A stretch of 64,000 bases of DNA from Parelaphostrongylus tenuis (GCA_019055375.1 JAHQIW010003865.1:1-64000), one strand, 5' to 3'; positions 32,780 to 44,154 are shown, counted from the first letter of the stretch. Numbers and translations are program-made. Notes: generated by a model not told the origin, from the sequence alone.

Positions 32780-33790
32780 TCCAGGATTTTTCTACTAAAT
32801 GAGAGCAAGATTAGAAAAATGAGATCACCTGTATCATCTGTCGTCCCGTTGATCGTCGAGTGACTCGAGCGGGTACCAGCAACTCTTCCATCTTTCCCTA
32901 TCGCGTGCAAGAGTAGCCCAGTGGGTCCTCCTCGCTCTAGGAATTCGCTGAGCATCATATCTTTCTTCCATCGCTTTCGTGAAGAAATCAGACCAACAGG
33001 TCAGTGGTCTTCTTAGAGCACTTGAAGTCCCGAGGAATCCAGTCGGTAACGGCTCTCGTCCATCGGTTGTCGTTGAAGCGCATCACGTGTCCGGCCCACC
33101 TTATTTTCGATATCCTGGCGTGCAGAACGGCGTCTCCGATTTTCGATCGTTGACGTAGGTCGGAACTTCGGATCCTTTGTCTCATTTGCAAATACGAGAT
33201 ACTCCTAGCATCGACCTTTCGACTGCGCGTTCGATAACGGCAAGTGATCTTTCATCCTGCTTACGTAGCGACCAGGTTTCTGCTGCATACGTTAGGGCAG
33301 GGGTAATTGTCGAGTCGAAAAGGTGGGCACGGAGTCGTATGTTCTTTGTCCTCTTCACTACATCTTCGATACTCTTAAACGTTCCCCAAGCCGCTCGTTT
33401 TCTGCTGCTCAACTCTGGAGCTAGGTCGTTCATCATGTTGATTTCACGACCTAGATAGACGTAACTGGAGCATTCGGAGATTGTCGTTCCGTTGAGCGTG
33501 AATGGGGCGTTAGAAACCCATCCGTTCCTTATGAACATTGTTTTCGTTAGATTCAGTTGAAGACCAATCTTTCCACAGGCGTTATCGAAATCGGTCAACA
33601 TTCGTTCCGCTTGGCTGATGTTTGGTGTTATGAGAACGATATCGTCAGCAAAGCGAAGATGGTTTAGTTGTCGACCGTCAATTTTCACTTCCATTTCGTC
33701 CCATTCTAATGTTCGCATGACGTCTTGTAGGGTGGCAGTTAATAGTTTTGGCGAAATCGTATCGAAAAATGAGATACCGAAACTTAATTA
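32780..33790 (-). mobile_element. RTE reverse transcriptase, 3' half (best-preserved copy)
   Basis: The minus strand is open from 33718 to 33182: QLNHLRFADDIVLITPNISQ (intact FADD catalytic box), GKIGLQLNLTKTMFIRNGW, SSYVYLGREINMMNDLAPEL, LRAHLFDSTITPALTYAAET and so on. After one frameshift it continues with HARISKIRWAGHVMRFNDNR and ends near 32.84 kb. The 5' part, including endonuclease and finger/palm start, is missing, so it cannot move by itself. It serves here as the reference for the other RTE copies. Confidence 0.95.
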
Positions 33791-33999
33791 ATTGCGAAAG
33801 AGGTTCTCTTTGGGCCACATAATCTCTCATAAAATTTCTCAAAAGCTTTATTACGAAGCGTGACATCCTGAAAACTCTAGAAAATGTTGCGTGAAAATTG
33901 GGAAAATAGGACCTTGTGAAATCGGCTGTACAAGACAGTTGATCAAGTGCCAGTTGACACATTCTTTTCAAGAAATATTTGGCGCCCTACAGAAAAACT

Positions 34000-34409
34000 T
34001 CGAGAATTTTGACAAAATTTACTTTCGAGATTTTTAGAGATGTTGATATCAGTGGGTAGGAGGTGTGATGTATAGACGCTTTGTGCAATGTCCCTCTGCT
34101 GCTCGTCGTTTTTAACGCGTTTTAGGGCCTTAAGAAGAAGCGTGGTGCATAAGTAGTTGCAGTTTTTGCCAATTTCTGTAAATCGCGATAACTTGTCCGA
34201 GAGCGCGTCGAAGTCGGCGTTTGGACCGCGGTTTGCCAGCTAGGTCCTCCGGTGACTACCACTCAACTAAAAGCCGGGTCCAGCCGGCTGTCACTCGAGT
34301 TGCAGCCGATATTAGAGAATGATGCCGATTTTGGCTATAGGGGTGCGTGTGTGTATGTGCCGGTATCACGACGACTAAACGCAGCTTAAAAGTGCGCTTT
34401 AAGTCAAAG
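34000..34409. other. GC-rich repeat-like segment
   Basis: Between the RTE remnant and the telomere-like tract. Markedly GC-rich, with blocks such as GCGCGTCGAAGTCGGCG and AAAGCCGGGTCCAGCCGGC. Could be the leader of another retroelement or subtelomere-type sequence; not identified. Confidence 0.3.
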
Positions 34410-34475
34410 CTCTAAGCTAAGCCTAAGCCTAAACCCAAGCCTAAACCCCGAAATCCAAGCTTAAGCCTGAGCTTT
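34410..34475. repeat. short interstitial telomere-like tract
   Basis: GCCTAAGCCTAA is followed by ACCCAAGCCTAAACCCC and then degenerate units. Nematode telomeres are TTAGGC repeats, whose complement is GCCTAA. There are three perfect GCCTAA units in about 25 bp, two of them adjacent. The tract is too short to be an active telomere. Confidence 0.55.
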
Positions 34476-34555
34476 TAGATAAAGACCACTGAATGGCACC
34501 GTAAGCTGAGTAGCAAGAGCATACTAGTACACTACTTCTCTTCTCTTCTATCGAA

Positions 34556-35290
34556 TATGAAAAAAGCACTCAACAGAAACATGTGCGGAACGGCTAATAG
34601 TGAGTGCACAAGAGGAGAGGATAGGGAAGAAGCGCTAAACCTGGCACGGAAAATAGCCATATCCAAAGGCTACGACTAGGGTATACCAGCCACTCGAGTT
34701 AGTTCAATCAGTATGGTTAAGCCCCAAGACAATAAGAAAACTTTGCACCTTAATAATATCGCTTCTAAGTTGCCTTTGATAGCAGACGATGTTTGCTGTG
34801 TTATTAAGAGGTGCCCAAAAATAATCGGTATTGAAAATTCGGTAACAGTAATCAAACATCCACCTCCAAACCCTGTGCCTTCAGCTGCCTCACAATCGCC
34901 TTCATGATCGACTGTGTCACTCAGATGAGTGTGAAATCTACCCCAACGAAAAGAAGGGAGATCTTATGAGTTCCAGCAGAATATTCATTCAGTAATTTCT
35001 AAAAGATGCGCTGATGAATATTTTGGCGAAACGAGTAGGCCACTTCATTTGCGCATAAAAGAACATCTACTGGGAAACATGATGTAAAAAAGCAAACCTC
35101 TAGATTTAGCTAGATCGAAAAAGCACAGCAACAGTGATTTTAATGTGACTATCACGGCCCTGGCGCGAGAATCAAGAACACCGACGCGCAAAACTTATGA
35201 AGCGTCTTGCATAAATGCTAAAAATCGGAAGCGAAACGTGAAGACGAATTCGTCTCTATAACACAAGATTTGCACCTTATATGTGTTTAA
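34556..35290 (+). mobile_element. Penelope-like element, 3' fragment
   Basis: The plus strand reads SECTRGEDREEALNLARKIA (family form CTGExxxxEAxxLAxxIA), then ADDVCCVIKRCPKIIGIENS, IKHPPPNP, and the GIY-YIG nuclease CADEYFGETSRPLHLRIKEH with FNVTITALARESRTPTRKTY. Stops and frameshifts separate the blocks. The reverse transcriptase upstream is missing. It starts about 80 bp after the telomere-like tract. Confidence 0.85.
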
Positions 35291-35544
35291 TGTTCTAACA
35301 CGATCCAAGAGGCCATGCTCATGCATTGACTTTATTACCGACTTGAACAAACAGTGATATTGATGTTCGTCCTGGTTCTGAAGAAAGTGGTGTCGCCAAA
35401 CGTCAGCCAGCCACTTGTACTGCGATCTAAACTCAGCAGCGACAGCAACGTCGCCGGTTCCAGCCAGTTAAAACAGTTATGCTTCAATACTTAGATTAAT
35501 AATTAACTTTGATGCCAAGCTTATTTGAAAGTCCATTTTTTACC

Positions 35545-35795
35545 TTCACAGTGTTTTTTATTTCACTCTGCGGATCCCAATACTTCTAGCAATCAATTCG
35601 TTTTTCGTTGTCTTCTTGAACGTCTTAGATTAGTTTAGCGAGTTTCCTTGGGATCTCCGTAATAGCCTGGATGTAGCGTCCTATAAAATGTTGCTGTTAA
35701 CTGCTGAATAAGGTTGCGGTGGGAGGGAAACTCGGCTCGACGCACGCTGCGACGAGCAGCGCAACCACTACGCTACAGCGTCCCCGGTTTGCCTT
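35545..35795 (-). repeat. SINE family B
   Basis: Same layout as the 17.5 kb copy: tail TTCACAGTGTTTTTTATTTC, body with TTCTTGAACGTC, and minus-strand tRNA-like head (GCGACGAGCAGCGCAACCAC). About 250 bp. Confidence 0.7.
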
Positions 35796-36212
35796 TTTTG
35801 CACAGTCAAAGCTTGTAGACCGGTTTTTGTTGATCTACTCTTAACTCATTCTATAGTTCAAATCTCAACGAATGTCGAGCTCAAACTGGTTCTCGAAAGG
35901 GTTTGTAGCGAATTGTGAGAACGAAAATGAAACTACGTTTGACATGCGGAGTTTCCTTTTGCACATAGGAGCCATATATGCACAAAAATATACAGATTTG
36001 TAGGGAAATCATGTTATATCAAAGGGATATAAAGGACTTGATATATTTTTTTAGCGGCAATAAAAATTATGAAGAGCGAATATCGCGCTCCACTGTGGAT
36101 ATCGATTATGCTGCCGCCCGCAAAGGGATATAAACAACAATACCACTAGCATCATTTTACATTTAAAAAAAGAGAACATGCAAAACCACTTTGTTTGTGA
36201 GTTCTTACTGAC

Positions 36213-36216
<4 letters not shown>

Positions 36217-36252
<36 letters not shown>
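36217..36252. repeat. (AG)18 microsatellite
   Basis: Perfect dinucleotide repeat of 36 bases. Confidence 0.98.
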
Positions 36253-36255
<3 letters not shown>

Positions 36256-36299
36256 CGAATATCGTATCACAATTCGATGCGTGAGGCCCGACACTAGTT

Positions 36300-36465
36300 C
36301 TCACTCACACTCACACTTCACGTTCTCAAAAGGGATATGTCCGCGATGAACTAACTGAACCGAATGGCACCGTGCAACTGATGAGACTGTGAGGCCAAAG
36401 CACGTGCCTTGCACTACATAAGTGCCATAATGGACATGAAAAGCTAAAGATATGTCATTAGATTT
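36300..36465. repeat. MITE-like repeat, CACGTG family
   Basis: Shares GCACCGTGCAACTGATGAGA and GCACGTGCCTTGCACTA with the element at 44.16-44.48 kb. One arm is recognised. Confidence 0.5.
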
Positions 36466-36709
36466 TATAAAGATCTTGCTTGAGAGCAATTTCAAACACG
36501 TATTTCAAAAAGCAGATAGAACAATTGTCATTAGGTTTGGGGCATATCGCCAGTCGCTCTTGTCGAATAAAGCAATAATTCTAGAACCTTCGAGAACATT
36601 CAGCTGACAATCTGACAAGCGTGAAGAACTTCTATTTATGTGCGAATGTTGAAAATTTAACTTCTGAATCGAACCTCGCATGGCGATTGAAAAGGTATCT
36701 CTATTGACC

Positions 36710-37291
36710 TCAGATATTGTTTAGTGACTCAACCGTAAAGCAGAGTGTCGGAATCGGAAACGTTTTGGCAAACAGCGTTTCCTCGCTTTCTGTTTTCAGG
36801 TGCCCATCTAAAGTCTCACACTCAGTAACATGGAACAAGAAGGACGAAGCGGTATCAACTGTCGACGAATGTAGGTTTACTACTAAAGCTTCTTGATTTT
36901 TGTGGCTTTCCAAAATGAATCTTAAGCTTTAAGTTACAGTCACAGATATTTATTCAATTGGAATCGTTCAATTCGACGTTTTTGTTCTGAGCTCTTTTGA
37001 CAACGAAGACGCAGCTTAATAGTTTTGAGAGAGCGTGATCAACCGCGATGTGAAGAGCGCTAAATGTTGCGGAGATTTGAGTGCTTCCACACCTACCTCC
37101 TTCCATAATTCCTTGGAGTTCACCTCAGCAATGTCGTTTGCCTGCGGGCTTGTGTATTGTTGGAGGTTTATCCGGCAGAACAGCGGGCTCTGCCGTGCGT
37201 ACATAACGACATCAAATATGTTATCAATATTATAATACCAACATAATATCAATATTATAATATCAAATTTGATGTACTGAGCAGATGTCAA
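36710..37291 (-). CDS. possible minus-strand exons, unknown
   Basis: Two open segments have coding-like composition on the minus strand. The first (about 37200-37110) reads RQSPLFCRINLQQYTSPQAN and DIAEVNSKELWKE before a donor GAG|GTAGGT. The second (36913-36710) reads NQEALVVNLHSSTVDTASSF and ECETLDGHLKTESEE and stops. An acceptor-like CTTAAG precedes the second, but the phases do not match. Not recognised; they may not be one gene. Confidence 0.25.
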
Positions 37292-38029
37292 CGGCGAATG
37301 AACTCAGCGAATTAGTTCTGAATAGAGAGCTGTAATGGTGCTCCTCTGATTGGAGAAACGGAGGTGCTTCATACTATTCAATTGTTGTGAAATTTAAATG
37401 CCGTAGAAATGCTAACATTTTTTATCTTAATTCTCCTGAAGCCCCACTGGCAGCTGTAGGCCGTATTCTATGGAACTGATTCGCCGATATTTTTTGGTGG
37501 GTTGTGAAACCAGGTACTCTACAAATTTCGGCTTTATGTGCATGTTTCCCATCTTTCGAAGCGGTGATTTTTCAACAGGCGTTGTTTTCTAATTACTCTT
37601 AACACTGTCATTAGAGATCTTCGACCTATTGTTATGTCTTCCTAATCTTCAATTCACGTATTGTGTTTCTGAATGTGGAGATTTCGACTTGGTAAAGACA
37701 ACAACTTCAATCACAAGCATTAAGGGTAAAGGTTTCTTTTCAAGTATACTATTTCAAATGCTTTATTTGCCTAAATGATTGCTGTGCTAGGTTTACAGCT
37801 TAATTATTCAACCAACATACGTGTATTTATAATTCTGATGCTCAATACAGATTGAACTATAAGTTTCTCATTTACATGCATGTATCAACAAAGAGACAAA
37901 TTTCATAAAAAGTTAAGGAGGAGAGACAATTGAACGAATGTGTTGCTGTGAGTATGTACTTCTGCTCGCTCATTTTGACACTGTCATTCATATCGATCTT
38001 CCTACATGTTTTGGTGCTAGAGCAATAGT

Positions 38030-38165
38030 CACCAAATTTATTACCCAGAAGTAAGTACATTTGCTTAACCCTTTGGACCAGCGTTGATAGGCAGACGGCG
38101 CAATGCTGTTGCTTGCGCGGCACTTTCAGAGTCTACGTCTGTCTCCCTACGAGATGCGTTGCCTT
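38030..38165 (-). pseudogene. decayed relative of the cysteine-rich exon at 18.8 kb
   Basis: The minus strand reads KCRASNSIAPSAYQRWSKGL, matching FCDRLANDCATPCAYQRWSKEL at 18.9 kb in DNA (TGCCTATCAACG(C/T)TGGTCCA) and protein, but two of the cysteines are replaced and a stop lies just upstream. It supports the 18.8 kb exon being a real coding family member. Confidence 0.45.
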
Positions 38166-39100
38166 TCACACGAGGCGCGGCGCCGCCATCACAGTAGCTG
38201 AGCGAAATCAGCTGTCCCGCCGCGTTGGAGTAAATGTTCCACATGTCCTTAAACGGTTTGCAGCACTATTCGAAGTATGAGCCATCAGCCTGAACACGTT
38301 TAATACAGTTGCTTCGATGACAGCCTCTCGGTCCAATTTGGCATAGGCGTTTGGAGCGCGGATGGTCCTTCAATGATGTTGCCTGCGCGATACTCTATCG
38401 AGAACCGTAAAGCTATTCGCATGAACACAAGTCCTTGAGCCTTTGCATGAATGATGTTCAGGTGATCATGGTGCCCCAGTTCTCACTCGCAAAGCAGCAA
38501 ATTGCAATGAAGGATTCGTCGAGCTTCCATAATGCGGCAAGCATGAACAAATTTGGTATCAACAGAAAGCTAAGGAAAATCTGCACAAAGCGGCTTGCTT
38601 TGATTTTTCGCCTTAGAGACGGCATAAATGTGCTCAAGCTGATGACGCATGCTTTGAATAGTGTTGTTAAGCAGTTATAATTGCTTCGAGTTGATAACTT
38701 TGGTGTTAATTTCTCTAGCGTCAAAGCTTATGAGAGGTGCTAATATTCAGATGAATGCAGAAGGCTGTGCCCACTGTGAGCTATCTCGCAATCATCGAAA
38801 ATATCAGAGAAAGCGTGCTATGTTGTATTTTTTCGTTTTGTAAATCCGCACGCTCGTCTATGTGACTAAATGTGTTTACACCATATTGGAATCGTATTAC
38901 TTTGATCTCAACAATAAGAAACACCGAAGCGAAGGCTTTATGTGATGAGTACAAAAATTGGTAGCAATATGGAATTTTCACTGTTTTTAGCAAAGTTAAC
39001 TGTGCTAAACGTTTTGTTCTAATGTTTTTGCATTTATCCATATATGGAATCGTAGAACTCTTTGTTAATTGCTGTTTTTTTCTCAAACCAAACTCGAAGC
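38166..39100. other. intergenic, no recognised feature
   Basis: Moderately GC-rich at first, with an open plus-strand frame near 38.4-38.68 kb. No domain, signal peptide or splice support was found. Confidence 0.3.
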
Positions 39101-39104
39101 ATTA

Positions 39105-39470
39105 TAACACTGTTTATTCAAACAGCTTACGTTTCGGCAATTTCGCCCTCTTCAGAGTCGGATAGAACTAGGTTTATCACAATTCAGTCAGCCAGATTGA
39201 ACCAGTATATAAGACTGTTCTTTTGATGAGTAAGGTGCATTACAAGTCCGTGTGTTCTCCTTCGGGTGATCTCCACTTGAATTATTTAATGGAAGACATA
39301 TAGAGAGCTTTGAGCATGTTAAAAGTTGATTTTCTGCATAATGCGATTGAAATCTGGTTTTAATGACTTTTTTCAAAGGATTAATGGAGGTGTTTGAGTG
39401 ATTGCATCGTGGATAGCTTGATCTTTCCAAGCTCTGAAGAAGGCGAGACTGCCAAAACACCAGTGCTTGG
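39105..39470 (+). mobile_element. Penelope-like element 3' end with inverted terminal motif
   Basis: About 39.20-39.45 kb is the reverse complement of the 3' UTR of the minus-strand element at 52.4-52.65 kb (for example GATCTCCACTTGAAT and ATTGAAATCTGG). It ends AGCTCTGAAGAAGGCGAGAC. The left end (GTTTCGGCAATTTCGCCCTC) is the same terminal motif in the opposite direction. No coding part remains. Confidence 0.7.
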
Positions 39471-39751
39471 ATAGAAATTTTTATAGCACCTCTTATCTAG
39501 AAGAAATAAGGATTTGCTGAAGCATTTCGAAGTTAATATATAATCGGTCTCACAGTACTTTATTTTCTCTTTATCTGATAATCTTTCTCATGAACTGATT
39601 TTCTACGATCTTTTGCAATTTTATTCTTCATCATCTCAACAATCTGCTGACGACAACGTGACTCAAATACGAGGGGCGTGTGTAACGTAGACGTGCATTG
39701 CTATGCATTTTCGATGGTTTGATCCCTGACTAGGTGCCAAACTAATGCCGC

Positions 39752-39897
39752 ATGACCTTTTCTCTCAACTCTCGTACGCTAGTGTTGGGAGTTTGCATTG
39801 TATACGTTGTAATGGGAAGTAGAAATATGGATCAGGAGTTCATCAAACTGGCCGAGGATTGGCATTTTCGACTTAGGCTTAGTTGGAACTATTATAT
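39752..39897 (+). CDS. uncharacterised small protein, exon 1
   Basis: The ATG at 39752 opens MTFSLNSRTLVLGVCIVYVV, a signal peptide or signal anchor, then NMDQEFIKLAEDWHFRLRLS and WNYY. It ends AT|GTATGT (phase 2), which fits exon 2 exactly. No homologue is recognised. Confidence 0.5.
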
Positions 39898-40842
39898 GTA
39901 TGTTTTCCTCTGCTTGGTTTGCGGTGACATCTCTATCTCGTTTTTGTAAATGGACTAAAACCTAAGAATGAACTACTAGAACTTGTTTGAATTAGTCTTA
40001 TTCGCTTATTTAATTCTGCGAAATTCTTTGCACAGAGCAGGTGATGTATCCCATTTTCTGCTCGTGTGAATTTTGTGCTTTCTGTTGCGTGTATTTCGCG
40101 TTCATTTCTGGATGTGATCAAGACACCTTTATATCTGGGTCTGTTGAATACATTTCCAAGTCTGCATCTGATGAATGTGCCAGTTTGAAGCGATTGGAGA
40201 CATAAAGAAGGTTTATTTGTCTTGCTTCAAACTGATTTTGTGCAAAAATCAGCAGCAGCATATAGTTCAAACGATTTTTTTCTATCTCATTTTATGCCAC
40301 CCGTCATCAATTTTTTCAATGTGGGGGTCCCATTACCTTTAGCGTTCGATTCGTTTCGCATATAATAATCTTGAGTATATCGGCGCTTCACAATCAAAAT
40401 TGATTAGCTGCCCATGATTATCTAGCACCTCCCTATAAAATAGTAACACTAAGCACTTTCACACAGCTCAAATGAAATTCGCCGTCGATCGTGATTAGCA
40501 GAAGAATCTCAGCAAGCTTTTGTTAGTTTTCACAATTCTCCAATTATTTTTGTCTTTGCTGAAATATTCGATTTAGCACTTTTAGAGTGCTCTTCTTCCA
40601 CATCGGCACCAGCGATTATCCCAATATCATTTTCAGTGTTTTCATCGTGTTGTGTAAAAACATGGAAGTCAATCAATAAAGATGAGGACAAGGAGAGGAG
40701 AAAAGCAGTGTTACTCAACGCTGGTGAAAAGATGAAAGTATGGCTAATGCAAGCAAAGTAATACAAATCATTATATTTCTTCAAAGTTTTTTTTTGAATT
40801 TACGATTACGATTACTCCACTTATTAGAAATAATAACTGTAG

Positions 40843-40876
40843 AAAGGCGAAGCTCTCATCAAACTCCCCTTCGCTA
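40843..40876 (+). CDS. uncharacterised small protein, exon 2
   Basis: A 34-bp micro-exon between AACTGTAG and the strong donor CTA|GTAAGT. It encodes KAKLSSNSPSL in the frame set by exon 1 and leaves phase 0. Confidence 0.45.
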
Positions 40877-40979
40877 GTAAGTTATGGATCACTGCTGTCT
40901 GTCTGGATATCTAGCTAAGCCAACAGTTTTCAAAATAGGTCTCCTGGTATAATTTCGTGTCCGAAAAAGTATTTTTCAG

Positions 40980-41030
40980 GTGATAGAGCATCGAGGAACT
41001 CGTCCACCATTCAAATTTCCAGATGAAAAA
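40980..41030 (+). CDS. uncharacterised small protein, exon 3
   Basis: Seventeen codons, VIEHRGTRPPFKFPDEK, between an ideal acceptor (ATTTTTCAG) and donor (AAA|GTAAGC). Phase 0 at both ends. Confidence 0.55.
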
Positions 41031-41294
41031 GTAAGCAGGATGCCCTGCTTCTAACAATTCATCACCGCTCCGCATTCTTCGAAGAATGGTACGATTTCTG
41101 GCGATCTAGTTTGAATTCTTGACATAACCCTGTTGGTTTCAAGTTCAAGACAGAACTGACCAGCTCACCATATCACTTACGAGTAGGAAAACTTATGTTA
41201 TTATTGAGAGAGCGTTCAATTCAATAGTACTCTTAATTCAAATTATTTTATAAGTTAGAAGTTCAACTGTCTATAAACCGTGACATTATTAATT

Positions 41295-41437
41295 GATATA
41301 TGGAAATCAAGAAAACTTATCTTGATTGGCTGAAGCGAGGTTGGTAAAGTAGTCGTAGTAGCAATTTCAGCTAATTAATCAAACCAAGCAATTTCGCGTC
41401 GACTAATCAAGATCAGTTTTTTGATTTCCATATATTT
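41295..41437. repeat. small inverted-repeat element
   Basis: Inverted ends of about 38 bp: ATATATGGAAATCAAGAAAA...CTTGATTGGC faces GACTAATCAAGATC...TTGATTTCCATATAT. Lies in the intron between exons 3 and 4 of the gene above. Probably a MITE. Confidence 0.7.
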
Positions 41438-41649
41438 TATAAGTTATTACAACTTTGGCACTAGACCAAGGAGCACCAAATGGATTTGTAATGCACTTCT
41501 CACGTCGCAACAATTGTATTATATACTAACTCCTGTCATGGGTAATTACTAGGTATTCCTCCTTGGTCCATAGCTATATATGTGGTATTATTCCAAACGT
41601 TTCCAAAATCTTTCACGCCTGCGCTTTATGTTTCTGCGTAACTATGGCG

Positions 41650-41795
41650 CCTGCCCTTCACTGACTGAAAGACGAAGGGTTCTGCCCGACTGACGAGACT
41701 GTAGGGTCGAAACACGTGTATCAGGTTGTACAAGAGCCTGTCGAACAAACCATATGATATGTTGGCTCAAATAATGATTATGAGATATACTGAAA
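41650..41795. repeat. MITE-like repeat, CACGTG family (one arm)
   Basis: Carries GACGAAGGGTTCTGCCCGAC, GTCGAAACACGTGTATC and the end CATATGATATGTTGGC. These correspond to the centre and right arm of the element at 7.3-7.5 kb. Confidence 0.6.
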
Positions 41796-41946
41796 TTCAA
41801 GCATCATCTTAATAAAACACTCGAAATAAAGGTATTGAGATGATATGTTAGTTTTTGTGACATTCAGGATGATGAGCTTGACATCTCTACAATTCTCTTC
41901 GAAGTCTTGATCCAAATTTGTCTTTCCTATTATGTGCTTTCGTCAG

Positions 41947-42121
41947 GTGCGTTATATTGATACTTTATCTCCGTATTCCACTGTTATTGACTCTCCGATT
42001 TCCTCTACTACTGGCTCCCCGCTTGCTCCTTTCATTGGTGCTCGTGAGCCAAGCAGCTTCGAGTCCGATGCATCACAATACAATGAACAGTATAATGGTG
42101 GGCTCTGGATTAGCACACACG
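41947..42121 (+). CDS. uncharacterised small protein, exon 4
   Basis: It reads VRYIDTLSPYSTVIDSPISS, TTGSPLAPFIGAREPSSFES, then DASQYNEQYNGGLWISTH, from TTTCGTCAG to G|GTATGT. Rich in Ser, Pro and Thr; no known domain. It leaves phase 1. Confidence 0.55.
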
Positions 42122-42188
42122 GTATGTTCGAAATATTTTCAGAAATGGTTTCATCAAAAGGAAGAAGCTTTTTTTTCATTATTTGTAG

Positions 42189-42291
42189 CAACCGTGCCCA
42201 ACAAAGCGATGGTCACAACTGGTGGACTGATGCAACGACTCCTGTGTCAGTGATGGACAAAGCGCGAGCTGCTTTGTTGCAAAGAAATTAG
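42189..42291 (+). CDS. uncharacterised small protein, terminal exon
   Basis: After CATTATTTGTAG. In the phase set by exon 4 it reads ATVPNKAMVTTGGLMQRLLC and Q and stops at 42251-42253. In the next frame it reads NRAQQSDGHNWWTDATTPVS, VMDKARAALLQRN and stops at 42291, which looks more protein-like but needs a one-base correction. The intron is only 67 bp, normal for worms. Confidence 0.45.
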
Positions 42292-42549
42292 TACTGAATT
42301 TCAACGCAAAAAATCTGTAATTAAAGCTATTAATTTAATGATTATTTCAACTCTAATGGTACTTTTCCGTTATCAAACAGGCACTTTTGAACACACCTTT
42401 TTTCCTGTATGGATACTTTTACTAGATTATCAGTGGTCAGCCGAAAGTTCAAATCTCGTGGAATTTGAACACGCTTTCGTTTTTACAAAGGTTTTTTTAA
42501 AGCGCTGAAGTACTGAAAATAAGATTATGTCCTGACAGCATATTTTCAG

Positions 42550-42810
42550 GTTTTCGTGAAATCTGTTATGACACTTTTACTACTAGAAATACGTTGCGGC
42601 CTTCTGAGGTCATCTGCAGCACGGTGCCTCTCGGCCTGGGCAATTCTCTGCAAGGGAATATACCCGCACGTTGTAAGGAAATTAGTTACACTGCCTGTGA
42701 AGTGAAAAGGTCACCCTACACTGCAGTGATAACATATCATTGCATGTCAAGTGATAGGATCACCTGACATTGCAGTGATAAACAGTCGACTACTCATAGG
42801 TGGTAAATTG
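42550..42810. repeat. diverged MITE-like repeat
   Basis: Shares the TTTTCAGG...GTGAAATCTGTTATG end and GTTGCGGCCTT with the repeat at 5.55 kb. It also has an internal duplication of GTCA(C/A)(C/G)(C/T)...ACA(C/T)TGCAGTGATAA at about 42.71 and 42.77 kb. Confidence 0.45.
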
Positions 42811-44154
42811 AATGATATCTTTATATTCAAATGTTTATTTTAACGGCTTCTTTTCCTGTTTCTTTTTTGTTTTTGTTTTGGTTCTGTTATGTTGCAGTTA
42901 TGTTGATCTGGCTATGTTGCATAGAGAATCTGTGTTTTGAAACATCCTTCTAGCATAAAATTCGTTATTATCTTCTGCAAAACAACCATAAAATTGCAAT
43001 AACGAAAGCAAAAATGTATTAAAGAACTACGGTATAAATAGAATACCATCATTTTGCATCATTCATATTGAATCGATCCTGATTCTGACGCATTAATAAA
43101 CAAATTGAGAGGTCAATACACGAAGGTGTTATATTATGAAAGTACATCTATAATCTACAATGCTAATTTCCGCTATCAGTGTATTCATTAACCTTTCTGA
43201 TCACCTGTTTATGTACCCTATTCTGGCCCCTCGTATAGAGACTGCCTTTCGCGTAAGTGAAGACTTCAGATATGTATCAACAGCTTCCAGATTTTTGGTA
43301 TGAGCTGAAAATCGCATCGTATTCGTCAGGACTACATGAAAACAAATTCCTGAGCAGTTGAAAATGTAATGGGATGAAAATGTAAAAATTGCCGCAAAGT
43401 TCTGTTAGAGTTTTGCAAGTCCTGGCGTTTGCGAAAGATAGTTGGGACCCGTGGCAGACGCAGCAGTATTGTGGATTTAAATGGGAAAACATTTTCAGAA
43501 CCCCTTTTTGTATTTGACTGATTAAACATCGCCACTGAGAGATGACTAAACAATTGTGGTTTCGGAAGTTCTGCGAGCGCATTAAAAATACCACTTAGCT
43601 CAGCACACTATTAATTGTTCGTGCTATCTCGGTGATCTCGGAAAATACTGTTCGGGAAAAGAGTGTAACGTCTAGACAGGCTATAGCATAGGTGCTGCCG
43701 CGCTGTTTCTGTTGCTGAAAAGCAACGCGGAAATCTTCTATCAAAGTTCTTCAAGGTTCAGTTGTAGCTATTATTTTGATGGCTTCCAGGTCATCGAAGT
43801 CACCGTGATCTGAATAGAGTTTTTACGGTAATTGTTCTCTCATAGATCGGTCTTCATATGCGTGACATTGAGACGAGTTCAGTTGTAGCTGAAGCACCAC
43901 GCGAGTAAAGTAGGATATCTAACGTTGCTTTCGAACCAAGCTCCAGCCACGTCAAAGCGACTTAACACCTACTATACAGCAAACAAAAACATTTGTGTTG
44001 TGAAATATCGGGTATATTCAGTACAACAGTCCTGTAACATGTAATGTTTGAAATTCGCCAACTCAAACTGAACAGTATTGCATTCAACGCATAAATCGAT
44101 GCTATAACAGTCAATGCAATCGAGTATTTTAAGCCCTCGATCAAAAGCAGTGGA

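Noticed and set aside
39866..39880. TTAGGCTTAG as telomeric repeat
   Set aside because: Only one and a half units, within a coding-like exon; chance match.
40530..40784. Minus-strand frame ending in an acidic segment
   Set aside because: Lies in the intron between exons 1 and 2 of the plus-strand gene and has no proper acceptor before the coding-like part.
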